DNA from: Amborella trichopoda
Taxonomy: Eukaryota > Streptophyta > Magnoliopsida > Amborellales > Amborellaceae
Assembly (NCBI RefSeq): GCF_000471905.2
Contig: NW_006495906.1
Span: forward strand, 1,220,757 to 1,284,756
DNA: 64,000 nucleotides
Reading direction: 5' to 3'
Below, one piece after another: positions 10,118-21,700 of this stretch. Under the pieces are notes generated by a model, which saw only the letters and a program-made list of their open reading frames with translations, was not told where the DNA came from and ran no database searches. Every line of letters starts with the position of its first letter. Position 1 is the first letter of the stretch. The position numbers were made by a program, and so were the translations under genes.

Positions 10118-11561
10118 CCCTACGTCTGAGCATCCTAGTTACACCATTATGTGAATCTCCTTGGCGTTCCATGTAGGAAGGAAAAAAGTAAAATCCAAAG
10201 GATATTTTATGAATGAGTGTCCTTATGCTTCTCTTGAAGAACAATATTCGGTGGGACAAGCTATTTGAACGCATTTTTCAGCACGTTGGTCTCTGATAGG
10301 AAGCAGGTCAATAAAGCCTACCAAACAGTGAAAATTCTTGACATTCTCAAAATAGCCCCAAAATTGGTTAAGATCTTCATCAGCACTTCAAAAGATCACT
10401 TGCCAAGTTTCATCATGATCAGACATGTCTATGGTAGTGACCACAAAGAAACAATTTTAGTGAAATCAGTCTCTAGCACCCTAAAATGGACCCTGTAACT
10501 TGATCCATACTTTGGTACTTCAAATAGATGTGGGACCATTTCCATTAGATTCGGCACGTTCGCAAAACCATATGGGTCAAGTTTCGACTTAATCAGGCAC
10601 TCTAAGAGAAAGTTATAGGTAAAATATCGAAAAGGGGCAGGCCACACACTATTCTTATGTTGCCACTTTGCATCGAAACACCATTAGAGGTGGCTATTTT
10701 TATAGTCACAGGTAGTCTCTTTCGGGGCCTATAACTCACTTGTTTCAATTCTGATTGCTCCCAAATTTGTTGAGAGTGTTCGTCTCATCAAGTCGAGCAA
10801 TTCGATATGTGGTACGCCTCGTGACGACGCCCGAGCAAAGAGGAAAACTAAATGAAAGTTGCTGATCTGTGAAAGAAGTTGCAGAATATTTAGAAGCAGC
10901 ACGCCTCATTCAAGCAGCCAGATCACGACGCTTGCATATCCAATCGGCACGAAACCAATTGCATTACGTGTATGAGGTCCGAGGCTATCTCTAGCCTGAA
11001 CCTCACGTACGATGAATGGTTGGATTCACACACGAAGGCATCAAATCTTCTATAAATTTTAGCTGTCGGATTTCAAGATTCCTGCCAAAAACTCAAGATG
11101 AAAAAATCTTCATCCGGACATGAAATCAAGTTACGTTCATTGCAACGTGATCATGATAGCATGCTCAGTGTGATTCAGCAAAGAAGTCACGAAGAAACAT
11201 CAACGAATGAGCATACAATCGATCTGAAGTTTTCAAGATTCATCCAAAATTCAAGTCTCAAGATCATGGCTAAAAAGCATGATTCATGGCTCGAAGTTGG
11301 TATCAAATAATCGCCATGTCGAGCCTTACAAGAAAATAATAATCTTTCTATCAAACGGCATCAGAACGACCCTGGGTAGCCATGGAAGATCACGCAAGCT
11401 CTCGGGCAGTAGTAGGGATTGTTCTGAAATTCCATACTTTGTTAAGCAAGGGCAAAATAGTCCTTTTGCACCATTTTTAGAATTTCTTTAAATTTAATTA
11501 AATTGTAATTATCTTCAATTCTAGGTAGTTTTTTTGCATACACCCACGTTTTAGCCAACTC

Positions 11562-11569
11562 TATATAAA
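11562..11569 (+). promoter_or_regulatory. TATA box of the LTR1 copy
   Basis: TATATAAA followed by CAGGCAATGCCTCATTGT. The same arrangement is found on the minus strand at 25372-25379 in the LTR of element B. Conservation between copies supports an LTR promoter. Confidence 0.75.
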
Positions 11570-11620
11570 CAGGCAATGCCTCATTGTGCAAAGGATGGAT
11601 TCATTCTTCTTAAATCAATC

Positions 11621-11626
11621 AATAAA
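11621..11626 (+). promoter_or_regulatory. polyadenylation signal in LTR1
   Basis: AATAAA within TCAATCAATAAAATTTTGAT, about 55 bp downstream of the TATA box. The identical context occurs in element B at 25315-25320 (minus strand). This fits the R region of the LTR. Confidence 0.6.
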
Positions 11627-11649
11627 ATTTTGATTTTTGCTTAAGCTTG

Positions 11650-12004
11650 TGGGTCATCTTGGAGAGAGAGAGAGAGGAGAGAGAAGTAAAGGGCTGGTAC
11701 CCTTTGAACAGGTAACTTTCTCTCTCCTCCCTTATTTCTCTCTCCTTCTCTCTTTCTCTCTCCTCCCCTCTTTCTCTCCCCTCCTCTATTTCTCTCTCCA
11801 CCCTCCCCTCTTCTCGTCTATCTCTTTCTCTCTACTTCATTCTTTCTTACCTCTATCTCTATCTCTTTCTTTCTCCTCACTTCTCTCTCATCTATCTATC
11901 TCTTTCTCTCTCTTCTTCTCATCTTTATCTCTTTCTCTCTCCTCTTCTTATCTCTCTTTCTCTCTCCTCTTCTTATCTCTATCTCCATCTATTCTCCTCT
12001 TTTA
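11650..12004 (+). repeat. CT-rich low-complexity tract
   Basis: Long runs of TCTCTC, CTCCTC and TTTCTCTCT, starting with a short GA run. The counterpart in element B is the GA-rich tract at 24960-25290. Open frames here encode only Ser, Leu and Phe runs and are artefacts of composition. Confidence 0.8.
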
Positions 12005-12231
12005 ATACCGTCGACGAAGCCTAGCGTCAGCTGGATCTCTCTCTTCTCTTCTGTCACAGTCGGTGAAGCTTAACACCGGCTGAATTTCCCTCTCCTCTTT
12101 TGTTACAGTTGATGAAGCTTAACACCGGTTGAATTTCTCTCTCCTCTTCTATTGCAGTCTGTGAAGCCTATCATCGGTTGGCTTTTTCTCTCTTCTCTTC
12201 TGTTACAGTCAGAGAAGTCTAGTGTCGGCTG

Positions 12232-12271
<40 letters not shown>

Positions 12272-12431
12272 GTTGCAGTTGGCAAAGCCTAGTGTTGACT
12301 CGATCTCTCTCCCTTGCTTCCCTCCCATCACAACCAGTGCAAATGTAACACCGGTCGGTTCTCTTCTTCTCTTCTGACACAGTCGGCAAAGCCTAACGTC
12401 GATTGTACTTTCTCTCTCTTCTCTTCTAACA
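12005..12431 (+). repeat. LTR1 minisatellite, about eight units of 49-70 bp
   Basis: Each unit has a core like GTCGGTGAAGCTTAACACCGG followed by a CT-rich linker and TGTTACA. The core is close to an inverted repeat around AAGCTT. One linker has grown into a (CT)n run near 12232-12268. Element B carries about 14 units of the same type at 24200-24985 on the minus strand. Confidence 0.75.
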
Positions 12432-12499
12432 CCGCTTGGCTTTGCTTGGATGTGACTGAAATTCCTAGTTTGTGAGGGGCATTTGAGGGTAGTATGGTC

Positions 12500-12506
12500 T
12501 ATATAA
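12500..12506 (+). promoter_or_regulatory. TATA box of the LTR2 copy
   Basis: TATATAA within GGTCTATATAAGGGCCCC. It matches the inverted copy at 7073-7079 in sequence and surroundings. Confidence 0.6.
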
Positions 12507-13039
12507 GGGCCCCATTTTCCCTCACTTTTCATCAAGGGTAAAAAAATTTAAGCAAAAATTTTCTTAACAGTGAGGAGGGGGTGTTTGATTGAAGTTCCAG
12601 CAAGTAGTAGGACTCCAGCAAAGGTTTTGCAGGGAAGTTCTCAGCAAACAGTGAGATTCCAGGCGGTTTTTGTAGAGAAAGACTTCGACGAGCAGGCTTC
12701 ACCAAAAATTTGGTTCAATTGTAGAGAAAGGAGCTGAAAAGGAGAGTTCTTCGAGAAGTTTTTTGGGAATCAGAAGAAGTTTTGATCGCAGTTTTATTGG
12801 GTAGAAGAGGTAGGAAGTGAAACAGTGAGCACTTCTGCATGTCTTGAGAGTTTTCTGAGGATTTTGAAGAATTTCCAGTGGGTTGTGGTAACTTTTTGAC
12901 GTTGTTAGTGGTGTTGCATAAGTTCCTGGGGAGTTAGGGAAAGTTTGCAGAAGTTTTCGGTGAGGTCCAGGTGAAAAATACAGGTGGTAATGTTTTTCAG
13001 TGGGTTTCTGACCGTTAGAATAAGTTCAGACAAGAGACG

Positions 13040-13170
13040 AATGGTCACGGGAGGTGAACCACCGTGGAAGGCGTACGGTTGTAGGAGGTGAACCATCGTG
13101 GGAGGTGAACCATCGTCGAGGTGTATAGTTGCAAGAGGTGAACCATCATGGGAGGTGAACCATCGTAGGG
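13040..13170 (+). repeat. 20-bp minisatellite in LTR2
   Basis: About six units of AGGTGAACCATCGTGGG type. The inverted LTR2 copy has the same units near 6440-6520. Confidence 0.65.
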
Positions 13171-13359
13171 AAGGGGTACAGTTACCTTTTTCATGTGTCA
13201 AGTGGCGCTGAAAGATGTGGTGATGTTTGGCATTTTCATGTGTGTCAGGAGGCACTGAAAGACATGGAGACGGTTGTCAGTTGGCACAGCTGAGTTCTAG
13301 GTGTCACAAATAAGATTTGTGGCATGTGTGAGAGATCCGATCACAACTGACGTTGGCCT

Positions 13360-13615
13360 TTGAAAGGCTCAACCAGTTCTGGGTATTGACAATCTCATCC
13401 GGCGTTGAGCATTGACAAGCTCTACCGACGCTGAGTGTTGACAAACTCAACTGGCGCTAGTCGTTGGCACACAACTGGTGCTGGGCATTTGACAAGCTCA
13501 ACCGGTGCTGAGTGTTTAACAGATTCAACCTGCACTAGTTGTTGGCATGCAACCAGTGCTAAGTATTAGGAAACATAATCGGTGCTAAGTGTTGGCAAAC
13601 TCAGCCGGCGTTGAT
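13360..13615 (+). repeat. 29-bp minisatellite in LTR2
   Basis: About nine units with a core like CAACCGGTGCTGAGTGTT, separated by GACAAACT-like linkers. The ACCGGCGCTRAG theme is shared with the minisatellite of LTR1. Confidence 0.65.
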
Positions 13616-13767
13616 TCAGTGTCTTAGCAACATTTGGGAGTAAACCACTAAGCCCTTTAAAAGGGCTGGTTCTTCTTACCAAATTCCTGATGTGAAAGGC
13701 TTCCAAGGGAGGGAGAAATCGGTGCCTATGATTTTACATGCGAGGTTTTATCAAGAGGTGAGCCCAT

Positions 13768-15446
13768 TTGGCTGACCCAGCCAGTATGCAAACCAGAGCG
13801 ACCCTCAGTGTCACTTTCATTACTGACCCCTCTTGTTTTGAAGTATGCGAGGGCAATGACGACAACGTCAATACTGAAGAAGGGATGGAACTTCTTCATT
13901 GCATGCATAGGAACATGGCTTCCGGGGAGAACTTGCCTACCTTAGGGAAGAGAATGGTACAGGCAAAGGGACTACTAATGTGGTGAACAAAAGGCCTCCA
14001 GATTCATGGGGAGCACCAATACTTGAAGGGATACACTTCTTGGACTTCCAAGGTATTGGCGTTGTACAAAAGCACTCTTGAACGTGTTAGCAGCGGTTCA
14101 GTGCTCTGGCAACTACTATGATCGTTGCTCCAATACAGTGAAGCTATTGCTGGAGACATGGAACCATGTTAGTAATACATGGCTTCTTGGGCATGGGGAA
14201 GTAGGAATCTCTTTACTAGATCTTCACTTTATTGGAGGTCTCCCGATGATCGAGGCTATGTATGACTAGTTCGTGCCCTCGAGCTCGGTCATCTTCAGTG
14301 GTGCTAACTTAGGAGATGAAGAGCAGCCTACCAGTCTTCAAAAGATCTTTGAGGCCTACCAGTCGATCATCGACCGGTCCAGCAATTACAGGGTAACTTT
14401 CACAGAGTGGGTGAAATTCTTTTTTGAGGATTATCTTGAAGGTGGTCAGGGAGCCCCGAAAGGGAAAGGGAAGACAGTTGCAAAGGAGATGCCTCCCGTA
14501 TATCAACTCGAGACCGATGATGAACGTGTCTTCTTGGCCACATATTTGCCCTTATTTTGTGCAAATTCGTGCTTTCTGATTGGGGGGACGACAATCATCC
14601 AGATGTACTGTATGTGGCCTGTGCTATGGCCAGAGGGTGTGAGTATGCCCATGCTTAGCCAGTCTTGTGCAACATATACCATGGCTTGGGGGCCACCTCC
14701 CGTGGAAAGGCCTATAAGGGAAAAGAGGGAGGGAATGGTACTGTAGGAGGAGAGGCTTTTCCTGGAGATTTTAAAATTTTGTTCCATGTGCATTACATGT
14801 ATGGGTGGCTAGGGGCTTATTTCCCTGACACCTGCATCAGGCATCAGTGCTCGGGTGATAAACTGTGGCCCTTCTTGATGAGGATTGTTAACCAGAGGGC
14901 CATCTTCCATAACCCAGGGGAGGCTCAGAGTCTGTTTGGGAATGATTCTTTGAACATGAGGCTGGTCCCTTTTCCGGCCGGGAGCTTCACCGACCATGCT
15001 TTCATTGATGACTTGGGGAAGGAGCTAGAAGGTTCTCCAACAATGATTAAGGAACTCATGTTCATCTTGAGCATCAGAGGGGGAGTCTTACCTTATCGGA
15101 CTCCGTATAGTGCCAGGTTAGAGGGGTATTTCCCTCACCTCTTTGCCCGTCAGCATAGGCTTGATCAGGCTGCCCCTTTTCGGTGTTTTTCAAAAAGCGC
15201 CTGTGTAAGGTGAACAAGGAGAAGACGGAAGAGTTTGGAACTTTCCGTGAGTGCTGGCTGCCAGAGCATGTACGAACCGCTTGGTCTATGTGTGTAGAGA
15301 TGATAGAAACCAGCAAATGTGGATTACCTCACTTTGGTAAGAGGGTCCACAGGACCAAGGCCTATGTGAACTGGTGGAGAATCGCCAGCAGGGGATATTG
15401 GGATAAAAATCACCCTTGGAAAGGGGTGAATGGTAGCTGGTGCTAG
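13768..15446 (+). pseudogene. plant mobile domain (PMD) protein remnant
   Basis: Translations in several frames resemble the aminotransferase-like plant mobile domain family. Blocks in order: LLLETWNHVSNTW then HGEVGISLLDLHFIGGLPM (14078-14269); KFFFEDY and ETDDERVFLATYLPLFCAN (14273-14746, same frame after one TAG at 14267); HYMYGWLGAYFPDTC and ILSIRGGVLPYR then EGYFPHLFARQHRLDQAAPF (14665-15213); then WWRIASRGYWDKN (15183-15446). At least two frameshifts and one stop break it. The domain is known from plant transposons and from extra frames of some Tat retrotransposons; its biochemical function is unknown. It follows an LTR2 copy in sense and converges on element B. Family identity is fairly sure, the host element is inferred. 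Confidence 0.7.
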
Positions 15447-16880
15447 GATATCAGGCCAAGGAGACTGGTGGATACTCTCGCTCTTGGTGTAGTATTTGTT
15501 GTGGATTATCCCTCTAACTGGCGGGCTTTCGGGTTTCCACGAGAGATAGTAGTTGATGAGGCCTCGCCAGAATTTCTTACAATGAAGATGACAACTAGGA
15601 GTGTTTTCGACAATCTTAGTTCCATCTTAGAGTGGTATGAGGGGTGACAAGTCCCTGGTCATTAGAAGCATCCCCCACAGGACTTGAATGCCCTAATAGG
15701 GAGTGGTCCCCATAGTAAATTAGATAGGGGGCCTTCTCAGGGAGGTGGATCTGAAGCAGCTGCTCCTACTCTGGCAAGGGGGAAGAAATGAAAGCGCTCA
15801 ACCGCTATCGATACCTGTGTACCACCTTCAGTTAGTGGGCGTACTCAGAGGCGCAAGAGTCCAAGCTTCCTATGATGTCAGAACCATGAGGTAGTTCTTC
15901 CTCTTCTGATCTTTCAGGAACTACTCCAGTATCACCATTTGCGCTCTCTAGACTACCTTCTGCTTCTCTTGAATTATTTTCTTTTTCTTCAAAAATCGAA
16001 GTAGATGACTCCGGCCACCCTCAGCCCATTGTCATTGCTTTTGATTGGGAGGTGACTCCGAATCTTGGGGAGGCGCCCTTGAGTCCATGGGTAGTTCCAG
16101 AGTCAAAGGTGGCTCAGATGGAGATTGACAAGTATGAAAGCCCCGAAGCAACTACTCCAGATAGGGACTCTGATGTTGATGTAGCCTCGATGCCTCAGGA
16201 GCTTAGTGCCCCGACTAAGGCAGGGGCTATGACTCAAGGAGAAGAGCTTGAAGTTGATGATGTGCCTGAGCACCAAGAGGTTGTTGCCCCCGTGGACATA
16301 GGTCGTGAAGATGAGGGAGTTAAACTCTTCGTGGCAGAGGTTCTGACTGTTGAAGGCGCAAGCCAAATGGAAAAAACATTGGTCAGAGATGAATTGGCTG
16401 GTGAAGGCCAAAGAAAAGAGGCAGTTCCTGAGGCGACAGTTCAGGAGGATGAAGAGCAAGTAGAGGTCCCCATAAGAGAGGGTCAAGATAGTGAGACTGG
16501 CATTGAGGAACCTAGGTAGGTTGAGGCCGGGGCTGCATATGAGTCCGAGGGGCAAGGGGCTCTTAGCTTTGCCCTTGTTTCATAGGAGCCAGTTGCTCAG
16601 ATGGCTATCACTTCAACAAGCTCGGTCCTTGAGGTAGAGGTTTCCTCAGCAGTAGTGGTCTCAGCAGCACCATCTAGGCCTGTTTTCAGTGGTGTTTCTA
16701 GCATGATTGCAGGTATGCTTAGAGCAGGCCTTCAGGGCTTGAGGGAGCTGCCTTTCAATGAGCTGGACGAAGCTTTGGCAAAGCTGAGGGAGTTTGTTGT
16801 GACTACTGCGATTGGGAGCGCACCAAAGGTGCTTTCCCATTTTGATGCAACTCTAAATGAGTTGGAGAGCTAGCGGTTGG
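15447..16880 (+). pseudogene. acidic spacer of the PMD protein remnant
   Basis: Open stretches at 16052-16519 (155 residues) and 16601-16873 (90 residues) share one frame, which is also the frame of the upstream PMD block 14078-14746. The first is strongly acidic, rich in Glu, Asp, Val and Ala (EDEEQVEVPIREGQDSETG) and probably disordered. The second is Ser, Val and Ala rich, then helical (ELPFNELDEALAKLREFV). Stops at about 16519 and others upstream interrupt it. No catalytic motif is seen. Position and frame suggest it is the middle part of the same protein. Confidence 0.5.
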
Positions 16881-17345
16881 GAGTGCTACATCAAGAGGAA
16901 GAAACTAGGAGGCTAGCCTCTCGGAGGAGTCGATCTTGAGCCATTGCGAGAAGATAGATGCTTGCATTGACAAGAAGGCCATGATAACTGACTGTCAGCA
17001 GGATCTCAAGAGGGAGGTGTAAGGAAGCTTCAAGAGAATGATTGAAATCCGAGAGGAAATGCAAATATTGAGGCAGGAATTTGCGGGCCTTGAGATATAG
17101 ATGGTTCAAAGGAGGGCCATGGAGGCCCCATTGGTCGAAGATTTGTCCGAACTCAATGGAACAATTGAGTCGAAAACCATGGCGATGGCAGAGGAGACTC
17201 GAACAGTGGTGGAACTGAAGAAGCATGTCTAGGGCAACGAGACTTCTCTTGTAGCGCACAGCGTAGAGATCAATAAGATGATTGATCATTTCCGAACATG
17301 TCATTTTCCTTTGTCAGTACTTGTAAAAGTTTTAACTGATGAATA
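16881..17345 (+). pseudogene. coiled-coil C-terminus of the PMD protein remnant
   Basis: Broken helical sequence with heptad-like text (REEMQILRQEFAGLE, later ELKKHV and VEINKMIDHFRTCHF) and in-frame stops at about 16938, 17023, 17099 and 17230. It ends near 17345, where a GAATAAAG polyadenylation-like signal lies. An N-terminal PMD followed by an acidic linker and a coiled coil is a common layout in this family, to my knowledge. Confidence 0.5.
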
Positions 17346-17473
17346 AAGCGCTTCTCTCTTTTGATTGAATTTGCCGCATGATTTCATTATCTTCTTACTT
17401 TTGCTGCACCTCATGTGATTTATCTCGCTTCTTTTTTTTCAATGCCTCTCGACACTTTTATTGCCGCTAGAGG
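17346..17473. other. junction between the PMD remnant and element B
   Basis: AT-rich sequence in which the plus-strand PMD remnant and the minus-strand element B run towards each other. No repeat terminus or target duplication could be recognised by eye. Either an insertion or an antisense extra frame inside element B could explain it. Confidence 0.4.
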
Positions 17474-18000
17474 CTAATACCCTAGGCCTTGTTTAACCCC
17501 ATGGTGGGCTGCCGTGACTTGGATAGCTTCGAAATGGGGAGTCGTTGCTTTTTCTCCCCTTAATGTCTGATTGGCCAAGGGCTCATAGTTCATTTTCCTC
17601 ATGATTTGTTGAGCCTGATTGCTATAGATAGTCCAGACAGGAGGGGTCTCGGCCTCCATTAGTGGCGCATTTACCTCAAGCTCATCATAGCCTTTAGTCT
17701 CCAACACGAACTCCTTGAGATGTTTTGAAGCGATACGCATGCCCTCCAATTAACTCTGAAGATTGCGACCTTCTGTTCTTAAGTTTGCTAGGGGATCTTG
17801 CTCTTGAGGGGAAGAAAGTTGCTCTTCATCGAACTGCTCTCCTCCTGAGAGGCCGGGTAAAAGTAAAACTTTTAGGTGGTCAACGGTCTGAGGAGCATCC
17901 TCTATACTTATAGCAACCAGATTTTGATAAACAATTCACGGCGGTTCGCTTTGCCTTTCAAGAGTGCAATGGGGATATGTAAGACTTTCTGCTGGTTCGG
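17474..18000 (-). pseudogene. G-patch-like region after the protease, element B
   Basis: The open stretch 17749-17474 (91 residues) ends IQVTAAHHGVKQGLGY. Near its middle lies QQIMRKMNYEPLANQTLRG. Tat polyproteins often carry a G-patch-like segment with M-G-Y and a final GLGY between protease and RT. Here the first Gly is replaced by Asn, so the motif is decayed. It is linked by a frameshift to the upstream acidic stretch (PPWPEYEPEVIHEIEQAMG). Confidence 0.6.
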
Positions 18001-18880
18001 CGTATAGGTGATCCTTAGAGCCAGGAATTCTACCCCCATGGCTTGCTCGATCTCATGAATAACCTCTGGTTCATATTCCGGCCAAGGTGGCTCAGAACTG
18101 GAAGCAGAGGGCAAAATATCCTTTTCCAATGTAGAAGGAGGTTCTTGAGGGATGATGGTTGGGATGTTAGAATGAAGGGTGGTTAAGGGTAAGATTCTGC
18201 CCTGCCTTTCTTCCTCTTTGAACATGTTCACTAATGTTCTCCCAACATCTTTGACATCTTCATGAGACAAAGGTGTTGTCTTGATTGTAGACTTGTGACC
18301 TCCATCATTCGGCTTCAGAGGTGATGTCAGATCTGTGAAGTAATATTTCCCATCGGCATAGTGATTTTCAGCTACAGGGAATGGTCTCTTATCAGCATAG
18401 ACCGTATGTTGTCTCCCATCTCGACTATATTTGAAGCACTGATGCAATATTGATGGAACCACCCCTGATCATGGAGCCATGGCCGATCGAGGAGAATATT
18501 GTAGGAAGTGTCAGTGTCGATCACATGAAACTCGATGTAAAATGAAGGTGTATCGTGCCAGCTGGCTTCTCCTCTGATTGGTTGAACCCTTGAACTATGA
18601 TGTGGGTCGGGGTAAGATCTTTGAACTCAAACCCTAATCAAGTAAGGATCCTCCTTGGTCCATATAACTTAATTTGTTGTTGGGGAATGCATGTAATTCT
18701 CCCGTAACAAAGAGTGGGAGATTATGAAACTTTTACCCCAGCTGTAGATCATCCTTTAAAAAGGTTATCGGCATACATCCTTGTAGAATCGCCTGGTCTA
18801 CCTCAATGGGTTCTAATTCGGTTTCGTACAGTTCTGGGTTAGAAAGAGCTTGAACCAAATCAATCGGTAATCCTTCGAAA
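17908..18880 (-). pseudogene. aspartic protease region of element B
   Basis: From 18880 downwards one reads a degenerate precursor segment, DDLQLG, then a distorted active-site region (YMDQGGSLLD near 18660), then LTPTHIIVQGFNQ, then VIDTDTSYNILLDRPWLHDQG. A frameshift follows and the open stretch 18462-17908 continues VPSILHQCFKYSRDG. In an active Tat protease the catalytic triplet is DGG or DSG and the flap side has LLGRPW; here both are altered. The family processes the gag-pol precursor. Inactive. Confidence 0.75.
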
Positions 18881-20040
18881 GCATGAGGGCATTGTAAACA
18901 CTGAGAAGAGCCGAAAGCTTTCGTAGATGCCCTTTCACATCATATTTCACCTTTTCTTTATCAAGGTCGTGTGCTCCTAGTCCTGCCACTGATTTGGGTG
19001 GTATGTTGTGTTTAGGTAAAAAGGATTATTTTAGCCGGCTGGCTGACTTGATTGCGCAGCGAGCTTGGTTTGAGTGATGGAAGTTTGAGGTTTTGGAAGA
19101 GACTGAGTACATGGGATCAAAGTGGTCCTAGGGAAGTGGAGAATAGGTGTATTGCTTGAAGTATTGGGATTATGAAGCAGCCCAAGGAGCTGTAAGATAG
19201 GCAGACTAGTCTTTGAATTAGGGGGCAGTGGCGGACTGGGGAACTTCAAGGTGCCCGACTTCTACGGTGGACGTTGTAGCGTCCTCCCAGATTTGAGATT
19301 TATCTGCCCCGTGAAGGGTATGGCGCTTGAAATTTGCACCATGCGGCAAGCTCCCCGAGAATAGGAGCTTTTCCCATTTGATTCTCTTAGTCTCTACCAA
19401 AAGTCAGGCTCAGGGGGCCACTGGGGTTTCTTTGGCTTCGACTTCTTGTGCTTCTTTGAAGAAGGAAGCTCTGCTTGGCTTTAGATGCCAGGGCATCAGC
19501 AACTGTTTGGAATCCTGCTGCCTGTGCTAGGGTCTTTCTCAATCGTTTCCACTGCATCCTACTTATATTGATTCCTTCGAATTATCGGTCGAGAGCCTTG
19601 AAGTCTGAGCATATCAAGGTTGTACCTGCAAAGGACGTAGAAGAGGGAGAATGAGAAGCAGGAGAAGAAAGAGGAGAAGGGTTAGAAGGTGAGGGACTTT
19701 TAAGGTCGTTCCCCTCATCAGACCAATCTAAGCAGCTTTTTACGTCATCATCAGGGCTGAAAGGGTGCAAGGGGTCTTTTAGGTCTTTCCCTTGCTTAGA
19801 CCATTACGGAGTGCTTTTAATGTCATCACCCTCATTGGATGTATGCTGAGTGGGAGATGGCATGGGGACCTCTTCTTGAAAGGTTGAAGAAGGAAGAAGG
19901 ATCATGCCAGGGATGAAGTCCAGCAAAGTTGGCAATGGAGGAAGGGGCCTGAGAAATTCCTGCTCGATTATGGGTTGAGTGGTCTTGTTTCTTCGACGAG
20001 TAACCCGTGGTGCCTATCTCTTTCGATTTTTCTGAGATGA
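18881..20040 (-). pseudogene. gag-protease spacer of element B
   Basis: Low-complexity, Pro- and Ser-rich translation with several stops. The part 20040-19430 is homologous to 1560-2190 of element A, with shared blocks SPTQH, WSKQGKDLKDPLHP and GTTLIC. It begins with a basic segment (RRRNKT). No catalytic domain is present. Confidence 0.6.
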
Positions 20041-21700
20041 TATGTGATTCGTCTCGTTGGGTTTGCAAATAGCTCTAGCTTGGCGAACTGCTTCTCGCCT
20101 TAAGGACTTGAGTTTACTTCGACCATGGTAAACTATCCATGGTTGGGAAGTCGAGGATTCAGTGGAGTCCGATTCATTGATAGGAAGGTCCTGCTTTGTG
20201 AGATCTTCTTGCCTCGAAAGAGAAGTGATTTGGGAATCACTTATGGGGAGGTTATAAAACTCTTGACACTCACGCATCTTCTTTACGAATATATCAAGGA
20301 AACTTGTGCATTCTGATAAGTAATGGCCTCTTATCTGATGATACAAGCACCGACGATCTTCAATCCTCTTAGCAAGGTGATGGGGTTGCCTTGCCTGCTT
20401 CAATGTGATTATGTATTCCTTAAGCATTATAATGAAGAAGGTGTAAAGAATATCAGGCATTTCATCTTCCTTTGGATGGTTACGACATGAGAGGCCTCAG
20501 CTGGCCCAAAGGTCTTCTTTAAGTCTTCGAGCTTTATCTGACCCTTCTGAATCAGGGCCTCGAAAATATCCTTCAGCGTGTAGCAGTCATCTGTAGGATG
20601 ATTGATCCTCCGATGGTAGGAACAATAATTCTCCTAAGTGTCAAAGTCAGGTTTCTTAGGGAATTTGGCTTCTGAAAGCTGGTTCATATTTTGTTCCAAT
20701 AATAACCAGAACAACGAAGGGACCTATTCCTTCTCAAAGGGATAGACCTTGTTGCTATGACTGGTGAAATATCACCCCGATCAAGGTTGGCTGGTGTGGG
20801 TACCCGATTGTAAGACTGTTGTTGCTTGCCAGCCTGGGGTGTTACCTTTGATGTGCTTACCCCTTTAGAGAGATCTAAAGTTTGGGAGGGAGCCTTCTTT
20901 GATTCAGCGACCATGACGGCTACATTGATTACCCCTTTATGTTGGATGCCCCGTGTGTTATTCCAAGAGTAACCATTGCCTCGATTGTTTGTTGAACTTG
21001 TAGACGGTTGTCGTATCCCACCATGGTGGCGTGATAAACTTTCTATGCGAACTGATTTAGAGATGAACTCGGACATGGAGGTCGGATTAGAGGCCTCGAC
21101 ATGTAGAGCGATCTCGGGTCGCATGTTCCGTACACAAGTTTGAACTGCTTCCTTCTTAGGCATAGGATTAGGATGGAGGGAAGCCATGTTTCTTCATCTT
21201 AGTATGAATTGATCGACGAGCTCATCAAGGTCTTGGGTCAAGGTGAGAAGTTCGATGGCTTGAACCTCTCTCTCGACCTCATAGAAGCGTTGATAGAACA
21301 GTTTCTCCTTCTCCTCCCACGTAAGCACTAAGTATGGAGGAAGTTGGACACACCATTGAAATGCTGGGCCATCGAGGGTCTCAACGAACTATCGGAGAAG
21401 AATTCTCCCTTCAGCCACTGTTTCTTGAAAAGCTGTTTGGAAGTGGGCAATATGCTAGTTTGGGACATGGTTCCATTGAATAAAGGAAACTTCCCTTTCT
21501 TATAATCTGAGGGAAATGAGACCTGATCAATATTGGAGGAGTATGGCCTTTGATAAGGCGTCGCACCCTGTATCCCTAGGATTTGTCTGTTCTTTAAGTT
21601 ATGAATGACCATAGCGTCAATATCTGTCTGAGAGACGGGATGAGGGATAGAATTGTCCTGTGAGGTAAATGGAGGGGGCTGTCATGGAGGTGCACCATCA
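20041..21700 (-). pseudogene. gag capsid-nucleocapsid of element B
   Basis: The capsid block is readable at about 21390-21190: LDGPAFQWCVQLPPY, LFYQRFYEVEREVQA, LTQDLDELVDQFI, then MRPEIALHVEASNP in 21187-20684. These are the signatures of the retrotransposon gag family. A zinc knuckle of the Tat type, CLYHQIRGHYLSEC (C-x2-H-x4-H-x4-C), lies at about 20350-20310 in the stretch 20460-20014. At least two frameshifts and several stops divide the gene. Gag would form the particle and bind the RNA. Confidence 0.8.

Larger units (their letters stand above)
10440..12431 (+). mobile_element. LTR1 copy, plus strand (probably 3' LTR of element A)
   Basis: It matches the inverted copies in element B (25680 down to 24200) and E (38775 down to about 36900). 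Shared landmarks in order are TCTCTAGCACC near 10465, GTTGCTGATCTGTGAA near 10858, GATTCATGGCTCGAAGTTGG near 11280, a TATA box, TGCCTCATTGT-CAAAG, CAATAAAA, a CT-rich tract and a minisatellite. The usual LTR end (GGCACCTAACCA) is missing because LTR2 starts at about 12432. The 5' terminus is not resolved. Small frames inside are not genes. Confidence 0.7.
12432..13700 (+). mobile_element. LTR2 copy, plus strand
   Basis: Inverted relative to 6060-7160, sharing promoter, leader and minisatellites. After the TATA box come CTTAACAGTGAGGAGG, a purine-rich leader with AGGACTCCAGCAAAGG, then 20-bp units (13040-13170) and 29-bp units (13360-13615). It begins where the LTR1 copy breaks off. The plant-mobile-domain pseudogene starts just downstream, so this could be the 5' LTR of the element that carried it. 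The 3' terminus is not resolved. Confidence 0.55.

Noticed and set aside
11637..12005. A 122-codon frame rich in Ser, Leu and Phe
   Set aside because: A product of the CT-rich tract of LTR1; the opposite strand gives a similar Glu/Arg run.
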